A stretch of 64,000 bases of DNA, from assembly GCF_001949145.1 (NCBI RefSeq), contig NW_019091488.1, forward strand, positions 576,754 to 640,753, read 5' to 3'. The notes beneath the pieces were generated by a model. That model had not been told where the DNA came from, ran no database searches, and was given only the letters and a program-made list of their open reading frames with translations. This stretch comes from Acanthaster planci. Its lineage: Eukaryota; Echinodermata; Asteroidea; Valvatida; Acanthasteridae. The position numbers and the translations under genes were made by a program. Position 1 is the first letter of the stretch. Each line of letters starts with the position of its first letter. Below, in pieces: positions 1 through 11,092 of this stretch.

Positions 1-325
1 TCCTGTGTACTCGGCACTGACCAAAAGTTGGAGAAAAAATGAATAAGCTTTAACTCAGACATGATTCACACCCACAAAAATGCTGACAATGTTTTGAATA
101 TCACTCAACAGCTGAGCTTGCCTGGGTCGGCTGGCTGCTTTGAGTTACATGTAGATGAGCATAAGGTACCATGGGAAAGTATTTCATACGGTAATTTTAG
201 TAAATGTGGAAACGATCGATCACGTTTATGTTGGGTGTTTCTAAATAAAGAGTTAGGGTTATATAAATAAATGGGATCTAGAGTGTTCAGGAAGGCTCCT
301 GGTGAGAATGCCTGGAGAATATAGA
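1..325. other. Non-coding stretch, no gene seen
   Basis: AT-leaning sequence left of the tandem 1.15-kb duplication. A 69-codon open frame on the plus strand starts at 61 but has no recognisable domain, no codon-like composition and no matching splice context, so it is not called. It is probably intron of the vinculin/alpha-catenin-like gene that runs leftward out of the window. Confidence 0.5.
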
Positions 326-992
326 GCCACGATCACGTCAGCTTTGTAGAGATGAGAAAAGCCTAAATTTCAAATAGGATATCTGATGTGTAATTGAAGA
401 AGCACAAATATGAACATGCAGGTTGGAAGTCCATGCACAGTGAACGGGATACAGATTTTTATAACACCTGTCACAGGTTCTGCATTTTGGTTGGCTGAGA
501 GCTAGTCGCATGATGTTCGGTATTTTTGCCAACTTCCAGTGCACAGCTAAAAAAACTCTACCCAAAGCAAGCAAACTACTTCGCCCGTAGCAATCAGTGA
601 ACTATACACATAATCACTGACACTGTGTACAAATCCATACCGCTGTGCGTGTTGTGCACAGTCCTTAGTGTTAGCGCAGCACAGCTGGGGTTCAGAGATG
701 GTCAAAAGGTGCTGGTACGATTTCAACAAATTTATTGTTAAAAAAGAGATATATCTTTAATATGTATTTAGATCAAATTTATCACTAATCACTTCAATTA
801 AGGAAGAATCTGTGTGGGAGATGTTACAAAACAACAATTGATCATTTAATCTCCTGGTGTGGTAACACTAGCCCAGCTTCCCTTGGTGAAGCAATGGAGC
901 ATTCATCTCGGCAAAGTATAATGCGTCATGGATCACTTTGGGAGACCAGTTCTACTACGCCACTCAAAGCAGTCAAAACTTCACAACCCTAC

Positions 993-1223
993 CTTGAGTG
1001 CAGTCGTAGAAGCCTTCACCATCCTGTCTAGGGGCTCTACCGTCTCCACGAAGGCGTCCACTGTCTGTCCGATGAGGGCAAACTTCACCAGCTTCTCCAG
1101 GACCAACAGCTCTTTGGCCAGGCTCTCGCAGCTGGAGCCAAAGTCGGAGCGCAGCTGGCAGAAGTCCGGGTTGTCGCGGATCCCTTGCGACTGGTCCTGG
1201 ATCAGTCCCCGCTGCTTCAAGAT
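993..1223 (-). CDS. Vinculin/catenin-like exon, duplicate copy A (77 codons)
   Basis: Acceptor ...TTCCAG before ATCTTGAAGCAG and donor AAG|GTAGGG. It encodes ILKQRGLIQDQ... with the helix LLVLEKLVKFALIGQ. It differs from the copy at 2139 by Asp for Ala and Ser for Ala. If both copies are in one mRNA the protein would repeat 77 residues; allelic mis-assembly or mutually exclusive use are the alternatives. Confidence 0.75.
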
Positions 1224-4200
1224 CTGGAAGTCACGGCGACATCACGGCTTTAAAATGATTTTATTTCTAGCACTATTTCATCAACTTGTGCTTGGGTGGC
1301 CTGGGATGTCAGTGCGTAAAAGCGCTCGCATCTCACCCCCGCGGTCCTGGGTTCGATTCATGGCCTGAGCCACATGCGAGTAGAATTCTCTGTTGTTTCT
1401 CTCCAGTGTCAGGAGGCTTTTTCTCTAGCTTTCCTCCGTGCACACAAATCAACACTTCTTATCTCTGGATGTGCTCGGTGGGCAGATATGGGTCATTCGG
1501 CAACTACCTGAGGNGCCACGATCACGTCAGCTTTGTAGAGATGAGAAAAACCTAAATTTCAAACAGGATATCCGATGTGTAATTGAAGAAGCACAAATAT
1601 GAACATGCAGGTTGGAAGTCCATGCACAGTGAACGGGATACAGATTTTTATAACACCTCTGCCACAGATTCTGCATTTTGGTTGGCTGAGAGCTAGTCAC
1701 ATATTGTTCAGTATTTTTGCCAACTTCCTGTGCACAGCCAAAAAAACTCCTACGCCTGTAGCAATCAGTGAACTATACACATAATCACTGACACTGTGTA
1801 CAATTCATACCGCTGTGCATGTTGTGCACAGTCCTTAGTGTTAGCACAGCACAGCTGGGGTTCAGACATTTCCCAAAGAGATGGTCTGGAAAGGTGCTGG
1901 TACGATTTCAACAAGTTTATTATTCAAAGAGATATATCTTTAATATGTATTTAGATCAAATTTATCACGAATCACTTCAATTAAGGAAGAATCTGTGTGC
2001 GAGATGTTACAAAACAACAATTGATTATTTTATCTCCTGGTGTGGTAACACTAGCCCAGCTTCCCTTGGTGATCCATGAAGCATTCGTCTCGGCAAAGTA
2101 TCACGGATCACTTCGGGAGACCAGTTCTAAAACCGTACCTTGAGTGCAGTCGTAGCAGCCTTCACCATCCTGTCTAGGGGCTCTACCGTCTCCACGAAGG
2201 CGTCCACTGTCTGTCCGATGAGGGCAAACTTCACCAGCTTCTCCAGGACCAACAGCTCTTTGGCCAGGCTCTCGCAGCTGGAGCCAAAGTCGGAGCGCAG
2301 CTGGCAGAAGGCCGGGTTGTCGCGGATCCCTTGCGACTGGTCCTGGATCAGTCCCCGCTGCTTCAAGATCTGGAAATCACGGCGACATCACGGCTTTAAA
2401 ATGATTTAATTTCTAGCACTATTTCATCAAATTGTGCTTGGGTGGCCTGGGATGTCAGTGCGTAAAAGCGCTCGCATCTCACCCCCGCGGTCCTGGGTTC
2501 GATTCATGGCCTGAGCCACATGCGAGTAGAATTCTCTGTTGTTTCTCTCCAGTGTCAGGAGGCTTTTTCTCTAGCTTTCCTCCGTGCACACAAATCAACA
2601 CTTCTTATCTCTGGATGTGCTCGGTGGGCAGATATGGGTAATTCGGCGGCTACCTGAGANCACCTTTACATGCCTTCGGCACGACCATGTTGTAGTTTTT
2701 ATCGTGCAGTATATTCACATGGAACTTGCGCTTGATAAATGATTACATAACGCAGCCCCGAAAATGCAACCCACACTCAAGGTTTTTCACCGGCATTGGT
2801 ACACTTTTTTCAGTGCAATTTCTGTACGCACTTAACCTGTAGTACTGTACCTATTCTCATTTGGAAAGCAGTGCTTAAACAAATCCCCAACATCATCAAA
2901 TGTTGAAATGAACTCAACAGCACATTTGAAATGTAGTTGAGACAAACCAAAGAAGAGAGCACACTGTAACAACTAGGACGTCATAAAACTAAATCCTTGG
3001 AATTATGGTTTGGATTTAAACATTCATTTCAAGTGTTTCACTTGCAAAAATTACGCTGCCTTGCTTACTACATAATATTTCCATTAAATGCTGAATGAAA
3101 AATGTTTCAGTTATTTAATTTTATTAAATATTATCAAATCAATCAGAGATATTCGTTTGGAGGTGAAATCAGGTATACACTCTTAACAGAATATAAATTG
3201 GATGGACTGAAAAGGCAAAAATCTAGAGTACATTAAACCTTAGTAAGCCTGTCTGGGTAAAGGATCTGCTTTGCTGCAAAGCACAATACTGCATGCTCTA
3301 TATCAGTTTATTGAGGCGTGATACAAACCTGTTTGCAAGAGGAAGTGATCTGCTCCCGTAGCTTCTCCCGGGAGAGAGATCCCACGGACATGCTGTGCCG
3401 GACGACGTCCGCCACGTGGCTGTAGAAATCGGCGTCCAGGGACGCGCGGTAGTTGGGTGACAGCAGCTGTAAAAGCTGGGACATAGAGAAAAATATGGGT
3501 CTGATGTCAGCCTACCAGATGAAGATTGTTGACAGATCTGGTGGACATGTTTTAAAACAGAATTGGTGGGTGTGACCGAGTAATTCAAAAGGCAGGTGAA
3601 CAATAAGGAAAAATGAATGTTTTGGTAAGAATAAAATCAGATTATTGCCAATTTTGATTTCAATGGGCTTATTATTTCGGATAAAATGAGTTTGACACTG
3701 TATTGCTCGGCAACTGTAGCACTGGGTGGGAAACATCCCCTGCTGCATGCAGATGTCATGACATACATGTAGGGGACTGTGGTTTTCATAAAACTGCATT
3801 TGCACAGAGTTTCACAGATTTTTGGACAGGAAAACAGCTATGTGTTACACCAAATGGTGCAAAATACCATCTTCTCCAAAACTGACTCTTCCATTTAGTT
3901 TAAAGGGCTATGTATCTCTGTATCTTTGAAGTTCGTTACTTGTGATCGGAGGGTGTTGCACGTTCCCTCCCCCTGGGGCAAGGTAAGGGAAATACCACCC
4001 AATCCGCATGCCCTGGGACGGTTTTTTAACCTGGAGGGCCAGGGACATACCACTGCCCTGACCCAACTGTTGAGGAACTATGAGAGTTCAAAAACCTTGT
4101 CGAGCTTGGCGGCAAAGTGGCCCGGCTCCTCCTGGTGTGTCTTCTCTGCCATCTCCTCTTCGAGGTCGCTCCGGTCTCCGGTGGCAGGGGCATCTTGCAG

Positions 4201-7200
4201 CTGACTTCCCATCAGTCCAATGATGTCCGAGATGGCAGCAGACACCTGGCTGATGACAAAGTCACGGCTTGCCTGCCAAAGAGGATGCAAGAGGAGACAT
4301 GATGGAAATGAATGGAGCTAGCTTTCATGGATTCCTTACATGAACAAAAGTAGGCACCATGGCTTTAACCACAAGGATGAATTGTTATTAGGTTTAAAGA
4401 CATAAAGGAGAAATCGTTTTAATAGTTGGAATGTGATGACATAATATTTTAAACTCATTCAAAGACAGTTATAGAAATGAATAAATAGGGGAAATGTTAA
4501 GAATTAATGATATAAACAACTCGTGCATTGGCCAATTTTTTTTTCTGTTTTTCAGTGTTTCTTTGTGAAGTGACTTGAACTTAGGCAGACTTTGGCAAAT
4601 TTCATTTTGTCCCCACAAGATAAACTACTTCACACAGACCATTTTGCTCGAAAGATTTTAAGGAAAATAAAACTGGATATGATTTTACAGAGTCTTCTCT
4701 ATTATATGAGCCAGGTTTAACCTTGTGATGAAGGCTGGCCATACAGGGGAAATATGTAGATTCCGCGTGAATTACGCATTTCAGATGCACCAATGACAAG
4801 CGAGGGTCACCAATTTCATGAAAGCATTTTGGATTTGCGGTGTTTGGCAGATTTTCGATGTCCCTTGTCACGGCGCTTCATTGAAAGTGCAATAGAAACT
4901 CAACCAAAATTTGGAGTTCATTGTGGTATCTGACCTTCCGTGACTCCCTGACTGTTGACTTCATGAAAACACAGGGTAATACAATCAGACATTGCACTCT
5001 CACATATTCGGAATGGGGTTGATGACGAACCTTGGCCTGGGCGTTGCTGTGGTACTTTACATGGGTCTGCATGGCCGTACTGAGCGTGGGCACTGCCTTG
5101 CGCAGGGTATCCATGGCAACAAGGATTCTCTCTTTCGTCTCAGGCTGGGTAAGGTCTTGCTGTCGTTGGTCACAGAGGCTGCTCAGTGTCATCACAGACT
5201 CGGTAAAAGCCTGGGATGGTGGGATAAAATGTACATTCACCCACTTGTACGTTGCTCCAGACTACATGGGCTATAAGGAGGTATCTCGGGACTCAAGTAG
5301 ACTTGGACCATTCTGCTTGGATGTAGCCCATCCTACATACATGTATAATGTCGAGCTCACAGATTATGCATTATTATTTTCTCAGACGACGGACACTTCT
5401 GAAGTCATCTTTGGTTGCCCGTTTCATGACCACAGGCCATAGACATTTCCCATATCATGGTTTTGTCTCATGCTGGGACTTCAACTTGGCTCAGGGTAAT
5501 TTAATTTAAGGCTTGCTTACTGGTTGAACCACTTAAAAGTTTTGAACCATTTTGCTTCTTACGAACACACAATTTCAGGTTTCTGTACATTAATAGAAAG
5601 AAGTGACTCAGACACAGTTGAACCTGTAACTGAATCCATGGTTTGGAACTCTCAATAATTAAAGAGACTCAGGTTAACGATGGGTCTTTTCCTTTCAGGT
5701 TGGCTTAAACATCTAAGGCCTGCAAATGGTTAGAGGGCTGACACCAAAGTCAAATTTAGGGTTGAAGGTGAGGTACATGTATGAGAAATAGAATCAATGA
5801 TGACCAGCCACGAGCAGGGTACCAATATCATCTGTACATGTATAAGTGAATGGTGGTAGCATCATTTGCAATCCAGTACGCGTTTTCATTCCAGACCATA
5901 TCCGGTGAAAATCAAGATACCGGTATGCACGAATGAAATTCATGGAATGACCCAGCGTTATCCTACCTTGAAGGCAACCACCAGGGCCTTCATGGACTCC
6001 ACGGACTGAACCAGGTGGAGTCTGTCCTGCACAAAGTGGGCGGCTTGGATGATCCGACGCACCTCGGCCCCATCCGACACGAGCAGAACCTGTCCAATGC
6101 CAGGGCAAACTGCACAGTATAAAGGCTGCTTCTCCACAGTGAATTTGCAATTAATGAATGCAGTTCTGTCAACAGGTGATGCCTCTCCCCCCCGAATGAA
6201 TTATATTCATACTTGTGGGCGTGCTGTCATTTAATGTACGAATTAATATAAATGCAAATGAGTTTTGAATGGATTTTTGATTTAGAAATGCTCTCCCATT
6301 ACAAAGTTTGAGACAGCTGCAGGAGAGTGACTCCAAATTCAAATGCATTGGTAACTTGTTGGATCTCCAGTTGAATGCATACATGTACATTTTAAAAAGC
6401 AGAAAGCAAAACAGTGTGGTGCATTCTTTGCGTCAAACATTACCAGTGGAAACAAACGCAACAAAACATTACCTGGTACATGTACAAATACTGAAGGATA
6501 CAAAAACAAATGTGGGTTTTAGAATTTCACTGATTTGTCTCTTTTTTTGAACACACAATGTTTAAGCTTAACTGCTACATGTATATTACATCATTTGACA
6601 TGTTGGAACCAAGAGAGTTAAAAACCAGGGATTAGGAAACACTTGCAAACATAGAAGCATACATACGCACATATATTTCCTGTAATTGGACAGATTAGGG
6701 GTTCGGTAAGTCGTGACAGCAGTGTTTCACAGATGGAAATTTGTTGGTTATTACCATGAGTGAAAAAAAGAAAGAAAACTGAGGTTTGATGCCTGTGAAA
6801 AATCCTATGGACCATGAGCCGTCGCTGTGTGCATACATGTTAGCCACTGTCCCCCTCGTTGATGGGTTAACAATGGTTCAGTGTTTCAAATGGGTCAATC
6901 TCCAACAACATTCTGACTGGATGATTGTTGAAGAATGGAAGGAAATGACTGTTTTCTCTGAGGCTGTGTTCGAGCGTGTTACATGTACTTGAGTACATGG
7001 TACGAGTGCATGACCATCAGGTGTACACATGTATGGCCCACTGGTAAGCGAGAGAATGCCTCTCCATCAGCAAAGGTGACCTTTTGACAATTAGCGAGAT
7101 TTAATGAAAGAGTCATTTGCATTCAGCCTTCTCGTGCACCCTTAAGCATCAAGGGAGAGTGGGAGGCATATACAAACACAGCTTGGAAAACAGCAGCATC

Positions 7201-7496
7201 GAAAGTGCAACAATTTCCGATGATGGCCGTAACAGTTATGCACATTTTGCTATCAAGTAAGCTACATGTTCTTCCTAATTATACATTGGCTTTTCTTTTT
7301 TTCAAATGGTATGTTAGATCTTGAAGAGCCCATGTACCTTGATGGTTGCCCGTAGTAGGCTCCTTGCAGCCGTCACCATGTTCTCCTTGGCGACATCAGA
7401 GTGAGGCTCAGCCTGCAGGCGCTGCACAGCCATGAGCACGTTGCGTCCCGTAGACTTCATTCTCTCACAAGCCTTGGGCATTTCAGAACACAGCTC
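993..7496 (-). CDS. Vinculin/alpha-catenin superfamily gene, partial (internal exons)
   Basis: Six distinct exons (7338-7496, 5967-6089, 5031-5210, 4096-4272, 3329-3466, and the duplicated 2139-2369 / 993-1223) join in phase 0 into about 336 residues of predicted helical protein without a stop. Family-like signatures in order are AKENMVTAARSLL, a block GAEVRRII like the vinculin segment EAEVRKII, DQRQQDLTQPETKER like vinculin DERQQELTHQEHR, then YRASL...LSREKLREQI and LLVLEKLVKFA like the alpha-catenin/alpha-catulin middle region. Vinculin and alpha-catenin are actin-linking adaptors at adhesion junctions; that role is inferred from family only. The protein fits none of vinculin, alpha-catenin or alpha-catulin cleanly. 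The start exon(s) were not found, and the C-terminal exons lie beyond position 1. Confidence 0.8.
1290..1490 (+). mobile_element. tRNA-derived SINE (in copy A)
   Basis: A tRNA-like head is followed by a pyrimidine-rich body and tail. The pol III B-box is clear (GGGTTCGATTC at 1349-1359), with a paired T-stem and a variable-loop-like segment before it; the A-box region (around 1295-1315) is degenerate. It lies in an intron of the vinculin/catenin-like gene, opposite to its transcription. A precise 3' end and target duplication were not found. Confidence 0.65.
2139..2369 (-). CDS. Vinculin/catenin-like exon, duplicate copy B (77 codons)
   Basis: The same exon as at 993, with donor AAG|GTACGG and acceptor ...TTTCCAG. 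It is phase 0 at both ends and follows the preceding exon, which ends in AAACAG, in frame. It aligns with the alpha-catenin region around VPLLVLIEAAKNG. Confidence 0.78.
2434..2635 (+). mobile_element. tRNA-derived SINE (in copy B)
   Basis: The same SINE, at the same relative position in the second duplicated block, with its B-box at 2495-2505. It is part of the duplication and not an independent insertion. Confidence 0.65.
2661..3328. other. Intron, nothing recognised
   Basis: AT-rich intron sequence between vinculin/catenin-like exons. No repeats or coding signal were recognised. Confidence 0.6.
3329..3466 (-). CDS. Vinculin/catenin-like exon (46 codons)
   Basis: Acceptor TTTTACAG and donor CAG|GTTTGT. 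An in-frame alternative acceptor 9 bp upstream (TCCCAG) would add LLQ. It encodes LLSPNYRASL...SLSREKLREQITSSCKQ, resembling the alpha-catenin segment FRPSLEERLES...DDRRERIVAEC in spacing and pattern. Confidence 0.75.
4096..4272 (-). CDS. Vinculin/catenin-like exon (59 codons)
   Basis: Acceptor CTTTGGCAG and donor AAG|GTTTTT. It encodes a helix with the pattern SRDFVISQVSAAISDIIGLM (compare vinculin [20 protein letters not shown]), followed by an acidic linker rich in Asp, Glu and Thr. Phase 0 at both ends. Confidence 0.78.
5031..5210 (-). CDS. Vinculin/catenin-like exon (60 codons)
   Basis: Acceptor CCATCCCAG and donor AAG|GTTCGT. It contains the most diagnostic motif of the gene, DQRQQDLTQPETKER followed by an amphipathic helix with TLRKAVPTLSTAM. 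Vinculin and the alpha-catenins have a [DN][ED]RQQEL block at the equivalent place. Confidence 0.82.
5967..6089 (-). CDS. Vinculin/catenin-like exon (41 codons)
   Basis: Acceptor TTGGACAG and donor AAG|GTAGGA. It encodes VLLVSDGAEVRRIIQAAHF...VESMKALVVAFK, matching the vinculin pattern LLLTFDEAEVRKII...VETMEDLV. Phase 0 at both ends. Confidence 0.8.
7338..7496 (-). CDS. Vinculin/catenin-like exon (53 codons), most 5' exon found with confidence
   Basis: Acceptor TACCCGTAG and donor AAG|GTACAT. It encodes ELCSEMPKACERM...AKENMVTAARSLLRATIK, comparable with the early helices of alpha-catenin (NMVRAARALLSAV). Family members have roughly 70-90 residues before this point, so one or more exons remain upstream. 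Confidence 0.8.
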
Positions 7497-7810
7497 CTAC
7501 GGGTAGGCAATTGAATTTCAAAACGAAATCGATGAATTATGGATTGTTGTAAGAGCACAGCAGTTCATGGAAAAAGGAGTTTTTCTGAACTTGCCACGGC
7601 AAGAGAATCTCTGCAACTTCTTCTGGTTAACCTCGCAAGAAAATTTCTTCACAGTAAACCACTTAAGCATTTATTGGCACTCACATGCTTGATATGTTTC
7701 AAGTCATAGGTCATTCAGTCATTACGCAGCACAGCTGCACACCGACTCATATGCACTGAACATGTTCAAACTGGAATGACGCCAGCTGCCTTATTCTCAA
7801 CTGACCTTAC

Positions 7811-7837
7811 CTTTTGGAGAGACCAAACCTTGGCAAG
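7811..7837 (-). CDS. Possible 27-nt micro-exon of the vinculin/catenin-like gene
   Basis: Between an acceptor-like TTTTCAATACCAGAG and a strong donor AAG|GTAAGG lie nine codons, LAKVWSLQK, in the same phase 0-0 pattern as every other exon of the gene. Position and phase fit, but length gives almost no coding evidence. Chance splice-like sites are possible. Confidence 0.22.
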
Positions 7838-7947
7838 CTCTGGTATTGAAAACAACACACAGGTTATGAGCCACTCAAAACTGTCAATGTTTCAATTTTT
7901 TCTCCCAAACTGTGGGTACCTCTAGGAAATCACTAAATCCCACCTTT

Positions 7948-7972
7948 CATTCATTCATTCATTCATTCATTT
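7948..7972. repeat. (CATT)n simple repeat, retrotransposon tail
   Basis: Six to seven CATT units. Read on the minus strand they are (TGAA)n directly after AATAAACCGTAAA, the expected 3' terminus of an L2-like element. Confidence 0.85.
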
Positions 7973-8204
7973 ACGGTTTATTTCTTAATACCAAATAGAA
8001 AGTCAAAAGACTAAAAATATTTGGTTTACAATATACACAATAAGAGGTTAAAATTGACATCAAAAAAAATTAAATTAATAACTGAATATTAAAAAATTGC
8101 ACAGGGTACGATATTTAAAGAACAAATACCACAGATTAGGCGAATTAACAATAATACATACTATAAAAAATATGCAGTAAAAGACAGAGCCAACAAATAA
8201 ACGA

Positions 8205-8313
8205 TTACACCAACATACAAACCAACCAACATAAATACATGTATATGTATTTATGTACAAACCAACCAACATACGAAACGACCAACATACAGTATCAACA
8301 ACCAACATACCAA
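8205..8313. repeat. Degenerate tandem repeat running into the gap
   Basis: Repeated ACCAACCAACATAC-like units, interrupted by a TACATGTATATG stretch. The array stops at the gap edge, so repeat length is the probable reason the assembly broke here. Confidence 0.75.
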
Positions 8314-8816
8314 NNNNNNNNNNNNNNNNNNNNNNNNNNNNNNNNNNNNNNNNNNNNNNNNNNNNNNNNNNNNNNNNNNNNNNNNNNNNNNNNNNNNNNN
8401 NNNNNNNNNNNNNNNNNNNNNNNNNNNNNNNNNNNNNNNNNNNNNNNNNNNNNNNNNNNNNNNNNNNNNNNNNNNNNNNNNNNNNNNNNNNNNNNNNNNN
8501 NNNNNNNNNNNNNNNNNNNNNNNNNNNNNNNNNNNNNNNNNNNNNNNNNNNNNNNNNNNNNNNNNNNNNNNNNNNNNNNNNNNNNNNNNNNNNNNNNNNN
8601 NNNNNNNNNNNNNNNNNNNNNNNNNNNNNNNNNNNNNNNNNNNNNNNNNNNNNNNNNNNNNNNNNNNNNNNNNNNNNNNNNNNNNNNNNNNNNNNNNNNN
8701 NNNNNNNNNNNNNNNNNNNNNNNNNNNNNNNNNNNNNNNNNNNNNNNNNNNNNNNNNNNNNNNNNNNNNNNNNNNNNNNNNNNNNNNNNNNNNNNNNNNN
8801 NNNNNNNNNNNNNNNN
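8314..8816. other. Assembly gap (503 Ns)
   Basis: Unknown sequence inside the 3' half of the retrotransposon. Open frames that cross it are artefacts. Confidence 1.
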
Positions 8817-10465
8817 TGCCTGGTTGATAGGCTATCAATACTAAACTTTTCTAGAAGACTATTATAGGGTAATACATCTGGATAAGTAATGATGCGAAGA
8901 GCCCGTTTTTGAATTCGCTCAATACTTTGAGCCTGGGCTACAGTAATTCCTGATGCCCACACAACTACTCCAAATTCCAGCGTTGGGAGAATATATGATT
9001 TATAGATGGAGAGTAGCTCTTTAGCTTTAACCCCATTTCTCCTAAGTTTACTCAAGATGTAGAGCCGTCGGGAGGCGTTATTTATTGCACGCTGCACCTG
9101 CTGGTCCCACTTTAAGTCATTTTGTATGACTATTCCAAGAAGTTTGACCGATGAAACAGCCTCTAGCTGCACATTGTTAATAGCAAAAATTGGGGGTTCA
9201 GGTGGGTTGCGAAAAAATGACATTTGCATGACTTTACATTTAGAAGGGTTCGGCTTCATATCATTGTTATGACACCAATTTACAAGTAAGTCAATATGCA
9301 GTTGCAAACAAGATTGTTGACCTTTAGAGACAATGTCAACAAGGCTCAAATCATCGACATATTTCCAGCGATTTGCCAACGTGAGAGCTGCATCATTCAC
9401 CATTGCTAAGAAAATAATGGGTCCCAATTTCGTGCCTTGTGGGACGCCACAAGTGAGATTTAATGGTGTTGAAGTGGATCCACAGTATCGGACAGTTTGT
9501 GTTCGATGCATGAGAAAGCTACATATCGTCGGGAGAATGGCGCGGTTAACACCAAGTTGGATTAATTTTTCAACAGCAATGGTATGATTTATATGATCAA
9601 ATGCTTTACTAAAATCAATCATGCATAGATTCACAAAATGACCCCCTTGATCAATAGCTCTGTGGATGGTGGCAAGCAAACTTACAAGATAATGCTCAAT
9701 TGAGCAGCCCTTCATGTTGCCAAATTGCTGGAGATCTATTAGATGGTGAATGTCTTTCATCACCCAGTCTGCTAGAAATTGCTCAAAAACTCGTGAAATA
9801 ACAGAAGTAATGGATATCGGACGGAGCTGATCAAAAGTAGTGACATTATTAGTTTTAGGCACAGGGCAAACGGAGGCATTCTTCCAAATATCTGGAAAGC
9901 AGCCCAACTTCAGACAAGCATTATAAATATGAGTTAAGGGTTCTGACAGTTCATACGCAAACTCCTTGAGGAGACGTGTCGGGCAGTCATCTGGATGGCT
10001 TGCTTTAGATACGTTAAGATGGCGGAGAGATCTATAGACCTGGTACCGATAAATCTCAGGAACTGGTGTAGATGCTGGTAAATATGGCGTGAGAGCTGAA
10101 ATGTTAAGGGGTGGAAGACTTGAACAAATATTAGCGAAATGTTGATTCAAATCATTAGCCGTCTCCGACGGTGATTTACCATTTGCTGGGAGACATAATG
10201 ATTGTTTCTTTAGTCCAGTCAGATGACGAATTTGTTGATACCACTTTCCAGGTTCAAACTGTTTTAGGTATTCGATTTTCCGAGTGTAGAAGTTGGTCTT
10301 GGCAGCTCTGATGGTCCTCTGAACCCTGTTACGGAGGAGTTGATAATTGTCACTGCCACGTTTAAAGGCGGCATCACGCTGCATTATCAACCTGCGTATC
10401 TGGTTGGTTAACCAAGGTTTGTCCCCCATTCGTCGCTTAACTACAACAGGTTGGAAATGTTGCAT
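8817..10465 (-). CDS. Reverse transcriptase of the L2/CR1-like retrotransposon (partial)
   Basis: 549 codons are readable before the N gap. The frame is open a further 30 or so bases upstream of the Met used here, so this Met is only an internal one. Residues 1-100 resemble the linker after the endonuclease (WYQQIRHLTG). The fingers/palm region starts near 155. The catalytic Asp is in MIDFSKAF (about 282-289), followed by GVPQG (340-344) and YVDD (369-372). The C-terminal region carries LLGIVIQNDLKW and RIQKRALRII, typical of CR1/L2/jockey-group elements. The enzyme would copy element RNA into DNA at a nicked target. Without the endonuclease and with a truncated 5' end the copy is not autonomous. 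Frame continuity through the gap is meaningless. Confidence 0.9.
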
Positions 10466-10714
10466 GTATTGATCGTTGACAATTTGCTGAAAGCTGTTTT
10501 GTCAGTGTAAATACTACGCTACTACGTTGTTGAATCTTTACTAGTTTACAAGTCAAAATGAACGAATGTAATGTAAACCATGCACTCCAAACCAGTTACA
10601 TTTCGTCCAACGTGTCGAAAGCAAATGAATAGTTTTTTAGTCATTTATTTACTGTTTTCCAGGGATACAATGACAGAGAGGTCCCAACCATTACAACATC
10701 CAAGCTTTATTAAG

Positions 10715-10945
10715 CATGTTGTATTGCATGTTGTGTTGCATTTCGTGTCCCATGTTGTGTTGCATGTATTGCATGTCGTGTTGCATGTATTGCATGTTGT
10801 ATTGCATGTCATGTTGCATGTTGTATTGTATGTCGTGTTGCATGTTGTGTTGCGTGTATTGCATGTTGTGTTGCATATTTTGTTGCATGTTTTATTGCAT
10901 GCCGTGTTGCGTGTTGAGTTGCATCTCGTGTTGCGTGTCATGCTG
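10715..10945. repeat. Minisatellite of GCATGTTGTGTT / GCATGTATT units
   Basis: About 230 bp of 12-bp and 9-bp variants of a GCATGT(T/C)GT(G/A)TT unit. The paralogous places at 25,395-25,440 and 39,975-40,035 have far fewer units, so the array has expanded here or contracted there. The long open frames on both strands are a by-product of the period being a multiple of three. Confidence 0.85.
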
Positions 10946-11092
10946 CTCCTGTGTACACGAAGATTGAACCCATTATGCCACACGGCCCACCCTGTCCAAA
11001 TACTGTTATCATCATTCATTGTGGGCGTATGTAAGTGAGCGACTGCGCGAGTTTTGACGTATACGAGGATTTTATCGCTCATAAATGCATGA

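Larger units (their letters stand above)
326..1513. repeat. Tandem duplicated block, copy A
   Basis: This block and the next (starting at 1515) match almost base for base, starting at GCCACGATCACGTCAGC and ending at CTACCTGAG followed by an N. Differences are scattered substitutions and small indels in intron sequence. Each copy contains one 231-bp coding exon and one SINE. The single Ns at 1514 and 2660 lie exactly at the block ends, which points to an assembly join: two alleles placed in tandem is the simplest reading. A true local duplication is the alternative. Confidence 0.9.
1515..2659. repeat. Tandem duplicated block, copy B
   Basis: Second copy of the block. Relative to copy A it lacks about 43 bp net. 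It carries the same exon with two amino-acid changes within the exon (Asp to Ala after RDNP, Ser to Ala near the end) and the same SINE at the same relative place. Sequence right of 2660 is unique and does not continue the duplication. Confidence 0.9.
7945..10500 (-). mobile_element. 5'-truncated L2/CR1-like non-LTR retrotransposon
   Basis: A minus-strand element with a reverse transcriptase ORF, a short 3' region and a terminal (TGAA)n tail (seen on the plus strand as CATT repeats at 7948-7972), the tail type of L2-clade elements. The 5' end, including the endonuclease domain, is missing. The ORF runs into an in-frame TGA right at about 10,498, where the sequence switches to the module that follows the SLC22 genes in the other units. 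The 3' part is interrupted by an assembly gap and a CCAACATA-rich tandem repeat. Confidence 0.85.

Noticed and set aside
8239-8867. Open frames of about 200 codons across the N gap on both strands
   Set aside because: They consist mainly of unknown bases; the frame across a gap of arbitrary length has no meaning.
10580-11082. Long frames on both strands across the GCATGTTGT minisatellite
   Set aside because: Period-3-compatible repeats keep all frames open; the translations are VLHVVLHV-like or CNTTCNT-like repetition without any domain.
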